Origin: Photobacterium profundum
Lineage (GTDB): Bacteria; Pseudomonadota; Gammaproteobacteria; Enterobacterales; Vibrionaceae
DNA: 64,000 bases
NCBI RefSeq assembly: GCF_003026285.1
Contig: NZ_PYOD01000004.1
Span: 310,001 to 374,000 of the forward strand
Reading direction: 5' to 3'
The notes beneath the pieces are model-generated. The model saw only the letters and a list, made by a program, of their open reading frames with translations, was not told the DNA's origin and made no database searches. The first letter of the stretch is position 1; each line of letters opens with the position of its first letter. Of the stretch, positions 33,340 through 42,404 are shown piece by piece. The position numbers and the translations under genes were made by a program.

Positions 33340-33987
33340 TTAAAATTCTAATAACTCTTTTCCAATTTTATCGACTATTTCCAATATATGAATTTGTGAC
33401 TCTCTGCGATAAAGTGATATACCATCTACTTGGTCTTTCAATGGTACATTTGAATGACTTGCCTGATCAAGACTTGAGCCTTTGTGGCTTATTCCCAATA
33501 TTTTTAAACCTTTCCTCTTGGCATTGTATGCCATTTCAATAACCGCTTTTGTTTCGCCTGATTTACTGATTAATAGCACTGTGCCCAGTTCTGCCCGGGT
33601 GAGCTGATGAATATCAGTGATAACAAGGTGGGGTACGTTTGCTAGAGACAAAAAGCGAGATAAGTAGTTTACACTCACAATTGAGGCGCCCCGAGAGTAG
33701 AGGTAAACAACTGGAGAGTGTTTTAGTGCATCTGCAATAATACTGATTTGCTGTTGTTCTTGAACGCTTTCAACAGGTGTTAATATTTGCTCTTTTAACT
33801 CATTGGCAAGCTTATAACGCATTTCAGTATAGCTTGCATACCCCATTTTTTTGCAGACACGGTTAACCGATGTGGTTGTTGTTAGTGCCTTATTCGCGAT
33901 AGTTTTGGCTGATATTTCATGAAGTTCACTTGCATGACTGATCAAGTATTCGTAAATGCTACGTTCTATGCCTCTGAAAGTGTTCAT
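33340..33987 (-). CDS. RpiR/MurR family transcriptional regulator
   Basis: A 215-residue regulator. Residues about 1-75 form the RpiR-type HTH (SAKTIANKALTTTTSVNRVCKKMGY). Residues about 90-210 form a SIS sugar-phosphate-binding domain (VVYLYSRGASIVSVNYLSRFL, then VLLISKSGETKAVIEMA). It is divergent from the PTS EIIBC gene, whose promoter carries a perfect palindrome, so it most likely represses that operon and responds to a phosphorylated sugar made by the PTS or the glycosidases. E. coli mng is controlled by a GntR-type protein, so this is a different regulator class. Confidence 0.9.
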   Translation of the reverse strand: MNTFRGIERSIYEYLISHASELHEISAKTIANKALTTTTSVNRVCKKMGYASYTEMRYKLANELKEQILTPVESVQEQQQISIIADALKHSPVVYLYSRGASIVSVNYLSRFLSLANVPHLVITDIHQLTRAELGTVLLISKSGETKAVIEMAYNAKRKGLKILGISHKGSSLDQASHSNVPLKDQVDGISLYRRESQIHILEIVDKIGKELLEF

Positions 33988-34047
33988 TGAACTCTATTGT
34001 TATTGAGGAAATTGTTGATATTACGCTTGAAAAACGCCGTAAAGTCT

Positions 34048-34080
34048 TTGACATGTATCACAGAAGTATCGTGATACATG
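34048..34080 (+). promoter_or_regulatory. Promoter with overlapping perfect palindrome before the PTS operon
   Basis: A consensus -35 TTGACA (34048-34053) runs into the palindrome CATGTATCAC-N9-GTGATACATG (34052-34080). A weak -10-like TGATAC falls in the right arm, about 18 nt from the -35. This is the expected place for a repressor operator. Confidence 0.75.
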
Positions 34081-34156
34081 AGTAGTACCACGAAACTATA
34101 TCTGAGCATATTTATACTTCTTATACTGGTGGCAATTGTTAAGAACAAGAAGAAAA

Positions 34157-35566
34157 ATGATGACTAAGAAAAAACTGGTTGCAGTCACTGCTTGTCCTAC
34201 GGGGATTGCACATACCTTTATGGCTGCAAAAAAAATTCAAAGCTGGGCTGAAAAGCAGGGCTATGAAGTAAAAGTTGAAACGCAAGGTAGTGATGGTGTG
34301 AAAAATAGGCTCACGGCTCATGATATTGCAACAGCTGATGGGGTTGTGCTTGCTATAGATGTGCCAATTATGGATATGGAACGTTTTGATAACGCCAATC
34401 CATTAAATGTACGCACTCAAGAATTGATTAAGCATGTAGATGCTTTGTTACCAACAGTATTTACGCGTGGTAAAGAGAAGTCTGATGCTGCGAGTGATTT
34501 GCCTTTTGAACAAAAACGTTCTGCTTATCAAGTGGCTATAGGGCATATCATGACAGGTATTAGCTATATGCTACCTGTGGTGGTTTTGGGCGGTCTATTG
34601 ATGGCTGTTGCTAAAATTACGGGTGAGTTTGTTGATATTTCAGGCACGCCAATTGAAACTTTAGATAAATTAGGCTTCATGACAATGAAGTTTATGTATC
34701 CAATATTTGCGGCCTATCTTGCATATTCAATTGCGGGAAAACCCGCGTTGGTGCCAGCTTTTATTGGCGGTATTATGACTGATGAGGTGTATAAGCGCTT
34801 CTTCGATCTGGAAGGTTGGGCACCATCGGGATTCTTTGGTGCCATCGCAATTGGTTTTCTTGTTGGCTACTTAGTCCGCTATCTGAACGATACGATCAAA
34901 GTAAAGACGGAACTGACAACCTTAAAAACCATGCTGTTAGTACCTGCGGTTACCGGTGTGGTAATGGTTCTGACGATGGAGTATGCGATAAATCCGTTTT
35001 TCGGTGCGGTCAATGTTTCCATGATCAATCTGTTTACAGAGGCAGGTGATGCTGGTCGTGGAATTTACTCGATGGTCATTGCGGCTGGTACTGCTTTCGA
35101 CCTTGGTGGTCCGATTAATAAAGCGGCAGGTTCTGTAGCGTTGGGCCTTAATGGCATGGGCGATGGTTTCGATCTTATTGCGCGTGAACTGGGTATTGTT
35201 ATTCCCCCGATTGGTGTTGGTTTAGCGGCATTCTTTGATGGTAGGTTCCGCCCTCGTGTATTTTCTAATGAAGAACAAGCAGTTGGTAAAACATCATTAA
35301 TGCTGGGTTTAATTGGTATCTCTGAAGGTGCGATTCCGTTCATTCTTAAGAATCCAAAAATGATACCTATTATGATTTTAGGCGCAATCATCGGTACGCA
35401 ATTAGCGGTAGTTATGGATGTTTATCAAAGCTTGCCGCTACCTGCTGTATGGGGTTGGTTCCTCTCATCAGATCCTGTGAGCTACACCATTTCAGTTATC
35501 GCTGGGTCAAGCTTTATTGCAGCAGCTTTATTACTGTGTACTAAGCCGCAAACAGCCAACGCATAA
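34157..35566 (+). CDS. mngA: PTS fructose/mannosylglycerate-type EIIBC
   Basis: The ATG at 34157 follows AAGAAGA; the longer frame begins at TTG. The 469-residue protein starts with an EIIB domain (KKLVAVTACPTGIAHTFMAA, phosphocysteine 13) and continues into an eight- to ten-TM EIIC of the fructose family (about 125-465; GHIMTGISYMLPVVVLGGLL). Unlike E. coli MngA it has no fused EIIA; that domain is encoded separately at the end of the operon. With MngB next door the substrate is probably 2-O-alpha-mannosylglycerate or a similar glycoside, phosphorylated on entry. Confidence 0.85.
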   Translation: MMTKKKLVAVTACPTGIAHTFMAAKKIQSWAEKQGYEVKVETQGSDGVKNRLTAHDIATADGVVLAIDVPIMDMERFDNANPLNVRTQELIKHVDALLPTVFTRGKEKSDAASDLPFEQKRSAYQVAIGHIMTGISYMLPVVVLGGLLMAVAKITGEFVDISGTPIETLDKLGFMTMKFMYPIFAAYLAYSIAGKPALVPAFIGGIMTDEVYKRFFDLEGWAPSGFFGAIAIGFLVGYLVRYLNDTIKVKTELTTLKTMLLVPAVTGVVMVLTMEYAINPFFGAVNVSMINLFTEAGDAGRGIYSMVIAAGTAFDLGGPINKAAGSVALGLNGMGDGFDLIARELGIVIPPIGVGLAAFFDGRFRPRVFSNEEQAVGKTSLMLGLIGISEGAIPFILKNPKMIPIMILGAIIGTQLAVVMDVYQSLPLPAVWGWFLSSDPVSYTISVIAGSSFIAAALLLCTKPQTANA

Positions 35567-35572
35567 CGAGAA

Positions 35573-35601
35573 AGAGAGGGTTAAGTATTCTAGCCCTCTC
35601 T
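35573..35601 (+). other. Intercistronic hairpin in the glycosylglycerate operon
   Basis: An 8-bp stem (AGAGAGGG and CCCTCTCT) with a 13-nt loop lies between the EIIBC and alpha-mannosidase genes. It has no T-tract, so mRNA processing or stability is likelier than termination. Confidence 0.55.
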
Positions 35602-35631
35602 CCCCAATAAAATCATTTTGAGAACGACATC

Positions 35632-38256
35632 ATGGCTAAAGTTCATGTTATTCCCCACACCCACTGGGATCGAGAGTGGTATTTTACGCAGCAAGACAGT
35701 GACGTTTTAGCGACTTATAATTTTACTAAAGTTATTGAAACCTTAGAGTGCCAACCAAGTTATGCCTGTTACCATTTAGACGGTCAATCAGCAATCGTTG
35801 AAGACTACCTTAAAGTGCTTCCTCATATGCGTGATCGTATGGCTAAGTTGATTGCTGATAAAAAGTTGTTTGTCGGTCCTTGGTATACGCAAACCGATAC
35901 TTACAATGTGGCTGGTGAATCCATTATCCGTAATTTGAAATACGGTATGCATATCGCGGAACAACTTGGCCATAGTATGAAAGTGGGGTATTTACCCGAT
36001 ACCTTCGGCCATAACGCCCAAATGCCTACACTTTTTAAAGGAATGGGTATCGACAATATTGTTTTTTGGCGTGGTATTGATTACGACCAGCATATCAATA
36101 AGTCACACTTTTTCTGGCAATCGACTGGTGGTGATCAAATTCATGCTTATAACTTGGTGCATGGGTATGGTGCGGCAAAAAATATTGTAGCAACGCCTGA
36201 ACATTTAGATAAAAAAATCTTCCCGATGATAGAGAAAATCAAATCACTGTCTGGCTTGAACGAGGTATTAATTCCCTCTGGTGGTGACCAAGTTAATATT
36301 GATCCTGCATTACCAGAAACCCTTGCTGCAGCAACTGAACGCTCACCAAATGGTGATGTGTATGCGATTTCTTCAATGGAAGCATTCATCGATTTCTTGC
36401 GACATAACAGTGATGATTTTGAAACTTATCAAGGCGAGTTTAAAGCGCCACGTTATGCTCGAATTCACAAGACGATTGCGTCAGTGCGATATGATATTAA
36501 AAAGCTTAATTTTGAAATTGAACAATTCTTACTGAAAAAACTTGAAGTTGTGGTAGCTATTGCTAAGTCACAGGGGATTACCGTTCACACTGAGCTAATA
36601 GATCTTGCATGGAAGAAGATTCTTGAGTGCCATGCCCATGATAGTATCGGCGGCTGTAATAGTGATGCGACTAACGCAGATATCATGCACCGCTTAAAAC
36701 AAGCACAAGAGATTTGTCATGGTTTATTCAACTTAGTTGTTAAAGAAATTGCGAGCACTTGTCATGACAATGACGTGATGATTTTCAACGGTCAAATTAC
36801 TGCATATTCTGGCCTTGTTAAGGTTGTTGCATTTAGCCACAGCGACAATATTTTGCTGACAGATGGCGATAAAATACTGCCTATTGAAGTACTGAGCCGC
36901 GAGACACTAGATGGCGGTAAGGTGATAGAAGTAACCAAAGATGGTGAGAAAGAAGTTCCGGTTCCACCATACTATCGCTTCGAACTGAATGTGACGGTTG
37001 ATAGGTTACCTGCAATGGGGTATCAGGTTTTCCAACTTGTTGAAGGCTCTGAATCAAATGTTCAGGTCACGGTTTGTGAGCAACAAGTAATTGAAAATCA
37101 GTTGCTGCTTGTGGAGTGGAAAGAAGGGCAAATTCACCTTCAAGATAAGCAAAGCGGGCGCACTATTTCGCAATTGCTGACATTTGAAGAGCAAGCCGAT
37201 AATGGGGACTCGTATGATTTCTCTCCATTGGAGAGTGACTCACCAATATATAATCAATCTATCGATTGGGTTGAAACACAGGTTGGTGAAACACAACAAG
37301 TAATGAGGTTGCGCGTAGCTCTAGATGTGCCAGTAGATTTAGCTAACCGTGAAAATAAGCATAATCAAACCCAAGCAGTATTCGATATTCAGTTAACGCT
37401 AGTGCAAGGCTACTCTCAGCTTCATGTTGATATTGTTACCCTCAATCAAGCCAAAGATCACCGTGTACGGGTGCTGATTAACTCTGATGTTCAAACCAGT
37501 ACATCTATTAGCACGCAAGCTTTTGCATTGATGGAACGTCCTGTTGCACCAAGTATTGATGGGTGGCGCGATACGTATCGTGAATGTCCTATCGATATTG
37601 AGACGACAGACGGAGCTGTTGCTATCGAGCAGCAAGACCGAGCATTGGTTGTGAATGGTCGAGGGCTGAAAGAGTTTCAAATCCTTAAAGGTGCTCAAAA
37701 CGATAAAGTAGCCTTAACGCTATTTAAATCGACAGGCGCATTAGGTAAAGATGACCTTTTATGGCGTCCTGGGCGGGCATCTGGTATCAACAATACTGTT
37801 GTACATACGCCGGATGCTCAGCTGCAAAAATCAATGCAATTTAGTTTTGCGATTGCCCTTACCCGCAATGCAAGCCACGGTACTGTTCGAGAACAAGAAC
37901 GACAATACCTTGATGCTCCTTTTAGCTATCAAAAACAGAGTCTAAATAATTTTGAAAATCGTTTAGAGCGCTTCCAAGTCCGATTTGATCAGCGTGAAAG
38001 CGTCAACCGCGTCAGCTTATTTGAAGTGGCACAGTCGCTGGAGATTTCTAGTGTTGGTCATTCTTTCTATCGCGATAATGCTGTGATTCTACGATTATTT
38101 AATGCAACGGATAGTAATATTGATCTCGCGTTATCTTCTTTTGATCATTTCTCTCTTGTCGAACGAGTGAATTACCGTGAACAATTGATAGAAGACGATA
38201 TGGTCGTTCGACCTAATAACAGCATTGATTTACGTCTTACTTTTCAGACCCACTAA
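35632..38256 (+). CDS. mngB: GH38 alpha-mannosidase, MngB type
   Basis: An 874-residue glycoside hydrolase family 38 enzyme. The metal site starts at HTHWDREWYFTQQ (residues 8-20), and the catalytic aspartate lies in VGYLPDTFGHNAQMP (about 119-133). The C-terminal half is the beta-rich GH38 region. Length and N-terminus match E. coli MngB, which hydrolyses 2-O-(6-phospho-alpha-mannosyl)-glycerate to mannose 6-phosphate and glycerate. It lies 65 nt after the PTS gene and 19 nt before the phosphorylase gene, in one operon. The family call is firm; the exact substrate follows from context. Confidence 0.92.
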   Translation: MAKVHVIPHTHWDREWYFTQQDSDVLATYNFTKVIETLECQPSYACYHLDGQSAIVEDYLKVLPHMRDRMAKLIADKKLFVGPWYTQTDTYNVAGESIIRNLKYGMHIAEQLGHSMKVGYLPDTFGHNAQMPTLFKGMGIDNIVFWRGIDYDQHINKSHFFWQSTGGDQIHAYNLVHGYGAAKNIVATPEHLDKKIFPMIEKIKSLSGLNEVLIPSGGDQVNIDPALPETLAAATERSPNGDVYAISSMEAFIDFLRHNSDDFETYQGEFKAPRYARIHKTIASVRYDIKKLNFEIEQFLLKKLEVVVAIAKSQGITVHTELIDLAWKKILECHAHDSIGGCNSDATNADIMHRLKQAQEICHGLFNLVVKEIASTCHDNDVMIFNGQITAYSGLVKVVAFSHSDNILLTDGDKILPIEVLSRETLDGGKVIEVTKDGEKEVPVPPYYRFELNVTVDRLPAMGYQVFQLVEGSESNVQVTVCEQQVIENQLLLVEWKEGQIHLQDKQSGRTISQLLTFEEQADNGDSYDFSPLESDSPIYNQSIDWVETQVGETQQVMRLRVALDVPVDLANRENKHNQTQAVFDIQLTLVQGYSQLHVDIVTLNQAKDHRVRVLINSDVQTSTSISTQAFALMERPVAPSIDGWRDTYRECPIDIETTDGAVAIEQQDRALVVNGRGLKEFQILKGAQNDKVALTLFKSTGALGKDDLLWRPGRASGINNTVVHTPDAQLQKSMQFSFAIALTRNASHGTVREQERQYLDAPFSYQKQSLNNFENRLERFQVRFDQRESVNRVSLFEVAQSLEISSVGHSFYRDNAVILRLFNATDSNIDLALSSFDHFSLVERVNYREQLIEDDMVVRPNNSIDLRLTFQTH

Positions 38257-38275
38257 CGACTGGAGTTTAGTTATC

Positions 38276-39979
38276 ATGATTGAACAAGCAATTTTAAATA
38301 AAGTCGCTAAGTTGTATGGTGAGCCTGATGCGCAAACGATCACTAATGACATTATTACACTCATAGAAAAATGGAAACCACATGCTGCTCAATTTCCCAA
38401 TTGGGTCGATGAAAGCACCTCTTATCTCATCACTTATGGGGATAGCTTTGGTCGTGGTGATGAAAAAACACTGTTTACAATGAAAGTGTTTGCTGAAAAA
38501 TATTTACAAGAAGCAATCAGTAATATCCATATATTACCTATGTTTCCATATACATCTGACGATGGTTTTAGTGTTGTCGATTATCGCCAAGTTGATCCTA
38601 ATCTTGGAAGCTGGGCGGATCTGAATGCACTTTCTACACATTTCGATTTAATGTACGACTGTGTAATTAATCATATATCGAAGAGTAGTGATTGGTTCCA
38701 GCAGTATTTAGCGGGTAATAAAAATTACAAAGATTACTTTGTTGAGTCTGATCCCAGCTTTGATTATTCAAGTGTTACGCGCCCCCGCGCTTTGCCACTT
38801 TTAACGCCATTTAAAAAGGCGTCAGGTGATGTTACTCATGTCTGGACGACATTCTCTGATGATCAAATCGATATCAACTTTAAGAGCCCCAAAATTCTGA
38901 TTGAAAGTATTGATATCTTACTGATGTATGCAGCCAATGGTGGGCGTTCAATCCGCTTAGATGCTATTGGCTTTATTTGGAAAGTGCTGGGAACAAGTTG
39001 TATTCATCTGCCGCAAGCTCATGAAATTATAAAATTATGGCGAATAGTGTTAGATGAAGTGATGCCGGGTTCACTTTTAATTACTGAAACCAATGTGCCG
39101 CACCAAGAGAATATTGCGTATTTTGGTAGTGATGATGAAGCACACATGGTGTATCAGTTTCCATTACCGCCGCTCACGTTACATGCATTTTTGAGTGAAA
39201 ATAGCCAAGTACTGACTCAATGGGCAACAGCCTTAACGAAAGAGGCAATGGTAAGCCTTAATGCAGGGCGAAAAAATACGTATTTTAACTTTCTTGCGAG
39301 CCACGACGGTATAGGGGTACGCCCAACAGAAGGGATTTTAACTAACTACGATCGCCAAATGATGTGTCAGCAGGTTGAACGCAAAGGCGGGCGTGTTAAT
39401 TACAAAGATAATGGAGATGGAACACAGTCACCGTACGAGCTAAATATCAATTATTTGAGTGCGATTACTGAACCCAATGACAGCGATGTAATAAAAGCGG
39501 ATAAATTTTTAGCTGCACAATCTATTTTACTTTCGTTTATCGGCGTGCCTGCGATTTATTACCATAGCCTGCTTGGCAGCGAGAACGACGTACAGGGTAT
39601 GGTTGATTCAGGTATTAATCGTCGTATTAATCGACAGAAATTCAACCTTGATGAGCTAGAAACTGAGTTGGCTGAAGTTGGCTCATTGCGTGAAAAAGTA
39701 TACTCGAGAATGGTGCGTTTATTAGCGTTACGCAAACAATACTCAGCATTCTCACCATGTTCGGCGCAACAAGTATTAGCCTTGGGCGATGCTTTGTTTG
39801 GTCTTCAGCGTGGTGCAGGCGAGCAAGCTATCCGCTTTGTGGTTAACTTAACGTCTTCAGATCAAAGCGTAGATCTCAACGTGGCAGGTTACGATTTAGT
39901 ATCTGATGCTAAAAAGGATGCTCAATTTACCCTTAAACCGTATCAATTTGTTTGGTTAACACAGCCATTAGGAATATGA
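38276..39979 (+). CDS. GH13_18 glycoside phosphorylase (sucrose phosphorylase family)
   Basis: The start is the ATG at 38276 after GGAG; 567 residues. The four GH13 regions are YDCVINHISKSS, RSIRLDAIGFIWK (nucleophile Asp), LITETNVPHQENIAYFG (acid/base Glu) and FLASHDGIGVRPTEG. This is the GH13 subfamily 18 pattern, which includes sucrose phosphorylase, sucrose-6F-phosphate phosphorylase and glucosylglycerate phosphorylase. In a mannosylglycerate-like operon, a glucosylglycerate-type substrate is attractive. Phosphorolysis would give a sugar 1-phosphate. Whether it acts on a 6-phosphorylated glycoside from the PTS is open. Confidence 0.88.
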   Translation: MIEQAILNKVAKLYGEPDAQTITNDIITLIEKWKPHAAQFPNWVDESTSYLITYGDSFGRGDEKTLFTMKVFAEKYLQEAISNIHILPMFPYTSDDGFSVVDYRQVDPNLGSWADLNALSTHFDLMYDCVINHISKSSDWFQQYLAGNKNYKDYFVESDPSFDYSSVTRPRALPLLTPFKKASGDVTHVWTTFSDDQIDINFKSPKILIESIDILLMYAANGGRSIRLDAIGFIWKVLGTSCIHLPQAHEIIKLWRIVLDEVMPGSLLITETNVPHQENIAYFGSDDEAHMVYQFPLPPLTLHAFLSENSQVLTQWATALTKEAMVSLNAGRKNTYFNFLASHDGIGVRPTEGILTNYDRQMMCQQVERKGGRVNYKDNGDGTQSPYELNINYLSAITEPNDSDVIKADKFLAAQSILLSFIGVPAIYYHSLLGSENDVQGMVDSGINRRINRQKFNLDELETELAEVGSLREKVYSRMVRLLALRKQYSAFSPCSAQQVLALGDALFGLQRGAGEQAIRFVVNLTSSDQSVDLNVAGYDLVSDAKKDAQFTLKPYQFVWLTQPLGI

Positions 39980-39980
39980 A

Positions 39981-40568
39981 ATGAAACTTGCACAACTGAC
40001 TTCAAAAAATCTCATTCTTCTTGATGCTGTGTTCGAAGATCGTTTAGAGGCGATCAATGTACTGACTGATAAACTTGAACAAAGCGGAAAGCTGACTGAT
40101 AAACAGATGTTCCTTGATGCCGTATTGAAACGCGAAGAAGAAGGTCCAACGGCACTGGGTGAATATTTAGCTGTGCCTCATGGTAAATCAGAAGCCGTTA
40201 CAGAACCTGTGTTTGCTTGTGCCTTGATTAAAGGAGAGTTAATGTGGCAAGGGCTTGATGGTGATGAGCCAGTTAACATGATCTTTCTGCTAGCGATTCC
40301 ACCAGCAGAAGCCGGATCAACTCATATGGAACTGCTGACCACGTTAACATCATCATTAGTTGATGATGACTTTCGTGAACAGTTACTGCAATCGCGAACA
40401 ACTGATGATGTCATAACGTTATTTGGTGGTGAAGATGAGCTTAAAGAACAACAAAATGAGCCTGAACAAGCACCTCAACCCATTGCAAAAGACGTTAGTA
40501 GCTTAATGTACCCCTTAGTTCTTGGGGGAGGTATATTAATTTCAGCCTTTCTTTTTCTGTTGTTATAA
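39981..40568 (+). CDS. PTS fructose-type EIIA with C-terminal membrane anchor
   Basis: A 195-residue protein. Residues 1-150 are a fructose/mannitol-type EIIA domain whose phosphohistidine is in EYLAVPHGKSEAV (His about 68). An acidic, glutamine-rich linker (about 150-170) leads to a single hydrophobic segment, MYPLVLGGGILISAFLFLLL, at the very C-terminus. Membrane tethering of a free EIIA is unusual and may replace its fusion to EIIBC, keeping it close to the transporter. The gene starts 1 nt after the phosphorylase stop and is the last gene of the operon. Confidence 0.9.
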   Translation: MKLAQLTSKNLILLDAVFEDRLEAINVLTDKLEQSGKLTDKQMFLDAVLKREEEGPTALGEYLAVPHGKSEAVTEPVFACALIKGELMWQGLDGDEPVNMIFLLAIPPAEAGSTHMELLTTLTSSLVDDDFREQLLQSRTTDDVITLFGGEDELKEQQNEPEQAPQPIAKDVSSLMYPLVLGGGILISAFLFLLL

Positions 40569-40647
40569 ATGTGTTATTTCAAATCCTTCTATTATTACGA
40601 TGCAAAAAGTAATTAAGTAGCTCAATGTAGTCTTAGAATAGTATACT

Positions 40648-40680
40648 GCCCTCATGCTCTTTGCTTGAGGGCTCGTTTAT
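40648..40680 (+). terminator. Terminator of the glycosylglycerate operon
   Basis: A 7-bp GC-rich stem (GCCCTCA and TGAGGGC) with an 11-nt loop is followed by TCGTTTAT. Confidence 0.75.
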
Positions 40681-40831
40681 ATGCATCAGCATTACATTTT
40701 TACCAGTACACGACACGCCTAGCTTTCCTCTCTAATTAACATAATATCAATGTTTACACTTGTAATGCTCGATTGTTAGCTATTATTATGGACCACATAA
40801 CTTAATGAACCATTTATGTGATGAGATGAAT

Positions 40832-41512
40832 ATGTCTAACGTTGTCGCTTATGTTCGGTTATCACCAAAATATAAAGATTTTGAAGCGCATGTTTCAGAG
40901 ATAAAAGATGCATATCCAAATGTAAAACTATTTACAGAAACGGGTATCAAAGGCTATGTACCCGCTGAAGAACGCCCGGTTTTTCAATCGCTTGATGAAC
41001 AACTACAAGCTGGGGATACCCTTGTAGTATGGTGGATTTCAGCGCTGGGGCGTGACTTTGAATGCTGCAACAACACGATGCGAACCCTTTTAGCTAAGGG
41101 TGTTCATATTCAAACGATTAACCAAAGTCTATCTTTTACTCCTGATTGCGTAATGACCGATGTATTAATGAAATTAGTACAAGGTTATGCAGAAGCAGAA
41201 AGTAGATATCGACGCGCAGCGGCTGAATTTGGTCGTAAGGCATTACGTGATGATCCTGAAGAATGGAAGGCAAAATTTAGAGGGCGGCGTGCAGATAAAA
41301 CGCGCCATCAGAAAATTGCGGCCTTGTTGCTTGAAGGCAAAACATTGCAGGTGGTTGCAGACGAAGCGCAGACCAGTATCTCTACAGTAAAACGAGTGAA
41401 AGCCAAGTTATCAGAAGCAGGCGAAGTGGGTGATTTGCGACGACGCTATAAGCATCATCATGTTGGACATTGCCAAAATGAAGGCAATAAGCAGAATGAA
41501 AATAAAGAATAA
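40832..41512 (+). CDS. Serine recombinase (resolvase) fold protein, catalytic residues altered
   Basis: About 226 residues from the ATG at 40832. The N-terminal 130 residues follow the resolvase/invertase fold, starting VVAYVRLSPK with the Arg and nucleophile Ser in place and an RP motif at EERPVF. The LDRLGR motif, however, reads ISALGRD, so the Asp-Arg pair (D67 and R68 in gamma-delta resolvase numbering) is missing. The C-terminus has an HTH (TLQVVADEAQTSISTVKRVK). Its stop lies 11 nt before a siderophore-interacting reductase gene, so it may act as a DNA-binding regulator of iron genes instead of a recombinase. Confidence 0.8.
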   Translation: MSNVVAYVRLSPKYKDFEAHVSEIKDAYPNVKLFTETGIKGYVPAEERPVFQSLDEQLQAGDTLVVWWISALGRDFECCNNTMRTLLAKGVHIQTINQSLSFTPDCVMTDVLMKLVQGYAEAESRYRRAAAEFGRKALRDDPEEWKAKFRGRRADKTRHQKIAALLLEGKTLQVVADEAQTSISTVKRVKAKLSEAGEVGDLRRRYKHHHVGHCQNEGNKQNENKE

Positions 41513-41523
41513 GAGAGTAAAAA

Positions 41524-42333
41524 ATGAAGAAGAATTTACCAAAAACACTTGTTGTACTTTCTAATGAAGTTGTTACGCCGAATATGCAGCGAATTACTTT
41601 AGGCGGTGATGATGTCAGCTTGTTTCCTGCTGATTGTGCTGGGCAGTACGTTAAATTAATGTTCGCTTCTAATGGTGGCACCGATCTTTCTATACTTGCA
41701 GAAGATGAGAAAGCAGTAATACGAACATTCACCATTGGTAGCTTTGATCTTCTGAATCAGTCGATGACAATAGATCTAGTGCGTCATGATATTGATAGTA
41801 CTCAGCCGCTGAGCCGCGATGCTGGTGGCTATGCGGCTCGTTGGGCACAAGTAGCTGTGAAAGGTGATGTTATTTCTGTTGGCGGTCCACGTCCAATTCA
41901 GGGATTTTCTGAACATGCTGACTGGTTCCTAATGGTTGCGGACATGACGTCGCTTACTGCGTTGCAAGTGAAATTGAGTCAATTACCTGAACACGCAAAA
42001 GGCTATGTTGTGGTGAGTGTGCAAGTGTTAGAAGACATGCAATCACTTGCGAATATGCCAACGGGCATGCAGCTTGTCGTCCATAGTACCGCTGAGGTTC
42101 TTTCCCTTGCACAAAAAGTAAAAACGCTTAACTGGTTAGACGGTGATGTGTCTGTTTGGTGTGCGTGTGAATTCAGCATGATGCGTGAAATGCGTAGTTA
42201 CATAAATTCCGATAAAGGTATTGAAAGGGCGCAGTGCTATTTTAGTAGTTATTGGAAAAGTGGCGTTACCGAAGATGGACACAAAGTGATTAAACGTCAA
42301 GATAATGAAGACCTTAATAAGACGAAGCTATAA
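41524..42333 (+). CDS. Siderophore-interacting protein (FAD-binding ferric reductase, SIP family)
   Basis: A 269-residue protein of the ViuB/YqjH SIP family. The N-terminal FAD-binding barrel has MQRITLGGDDVSLFPA and VIRTFTIGSFD, and the middle has GGYAARWAQVAVKGDVISVGGPR. The C-terminal NAD(P)H-binding part ends with VWCACEFSMMREMRSYI, then GIERAQCYFSSYWKSGVTEDGH, which is diagnostic. Such enzymes reduce ferric siderophores in the cytoplasm to free iron. It is convergent with the vct importer, which supports its role there, and co-transcribed with the resolvase-like gene. Confidence 0.92.
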   Translation: MKKNLPKTLVVLSNEVVTPNMQRITLGGDDVSLFPADCAGQYVKLMFASNGGTDLSILAEDEKAVIRTFTIGSFDLLNQSMTIDLVRHDIDSTQPLSRDAGGYAARWAQVAVKGDVISVGGPRPIQGFSEHADWFLMVADMTSLTALQVKLSQLPEHAKGYVVVSVQVLEDMQSLANMPTGMQLVVHSTAEVLSLAQKVKTLNWLDGDVSVWCACEFSMMREMRSYINSDKGIERAQCYFSSYWKSGVTEDGHKVIKRQDNEDLNKTKL

Positions 42334-42350
42334 GGCTTGAATGGTAATAG

Positions 42351-42379
42351 TTCGGCTTAATTATCATTATTAAGCCGAA
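42351..42379. terminator. Bidirectional terminator between SIP and vctC
   Basis: A perfect 11-bp stem (TTCGGCTTAAT and its complement) with a 7-nt loop lies between convergent genes, with short A/T-rich flanks on both sides. Confidence 0.85.
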
Positions 42380-42404
42380 ATATTAAGCTGAACGAATAAG
42401 AACA

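Noticed and set aside
40832-41512. Part of a transposon or invertible element
   Set aside because: No inverted repeats or transposase were seen nearby, and key catalytic residues are replaced.
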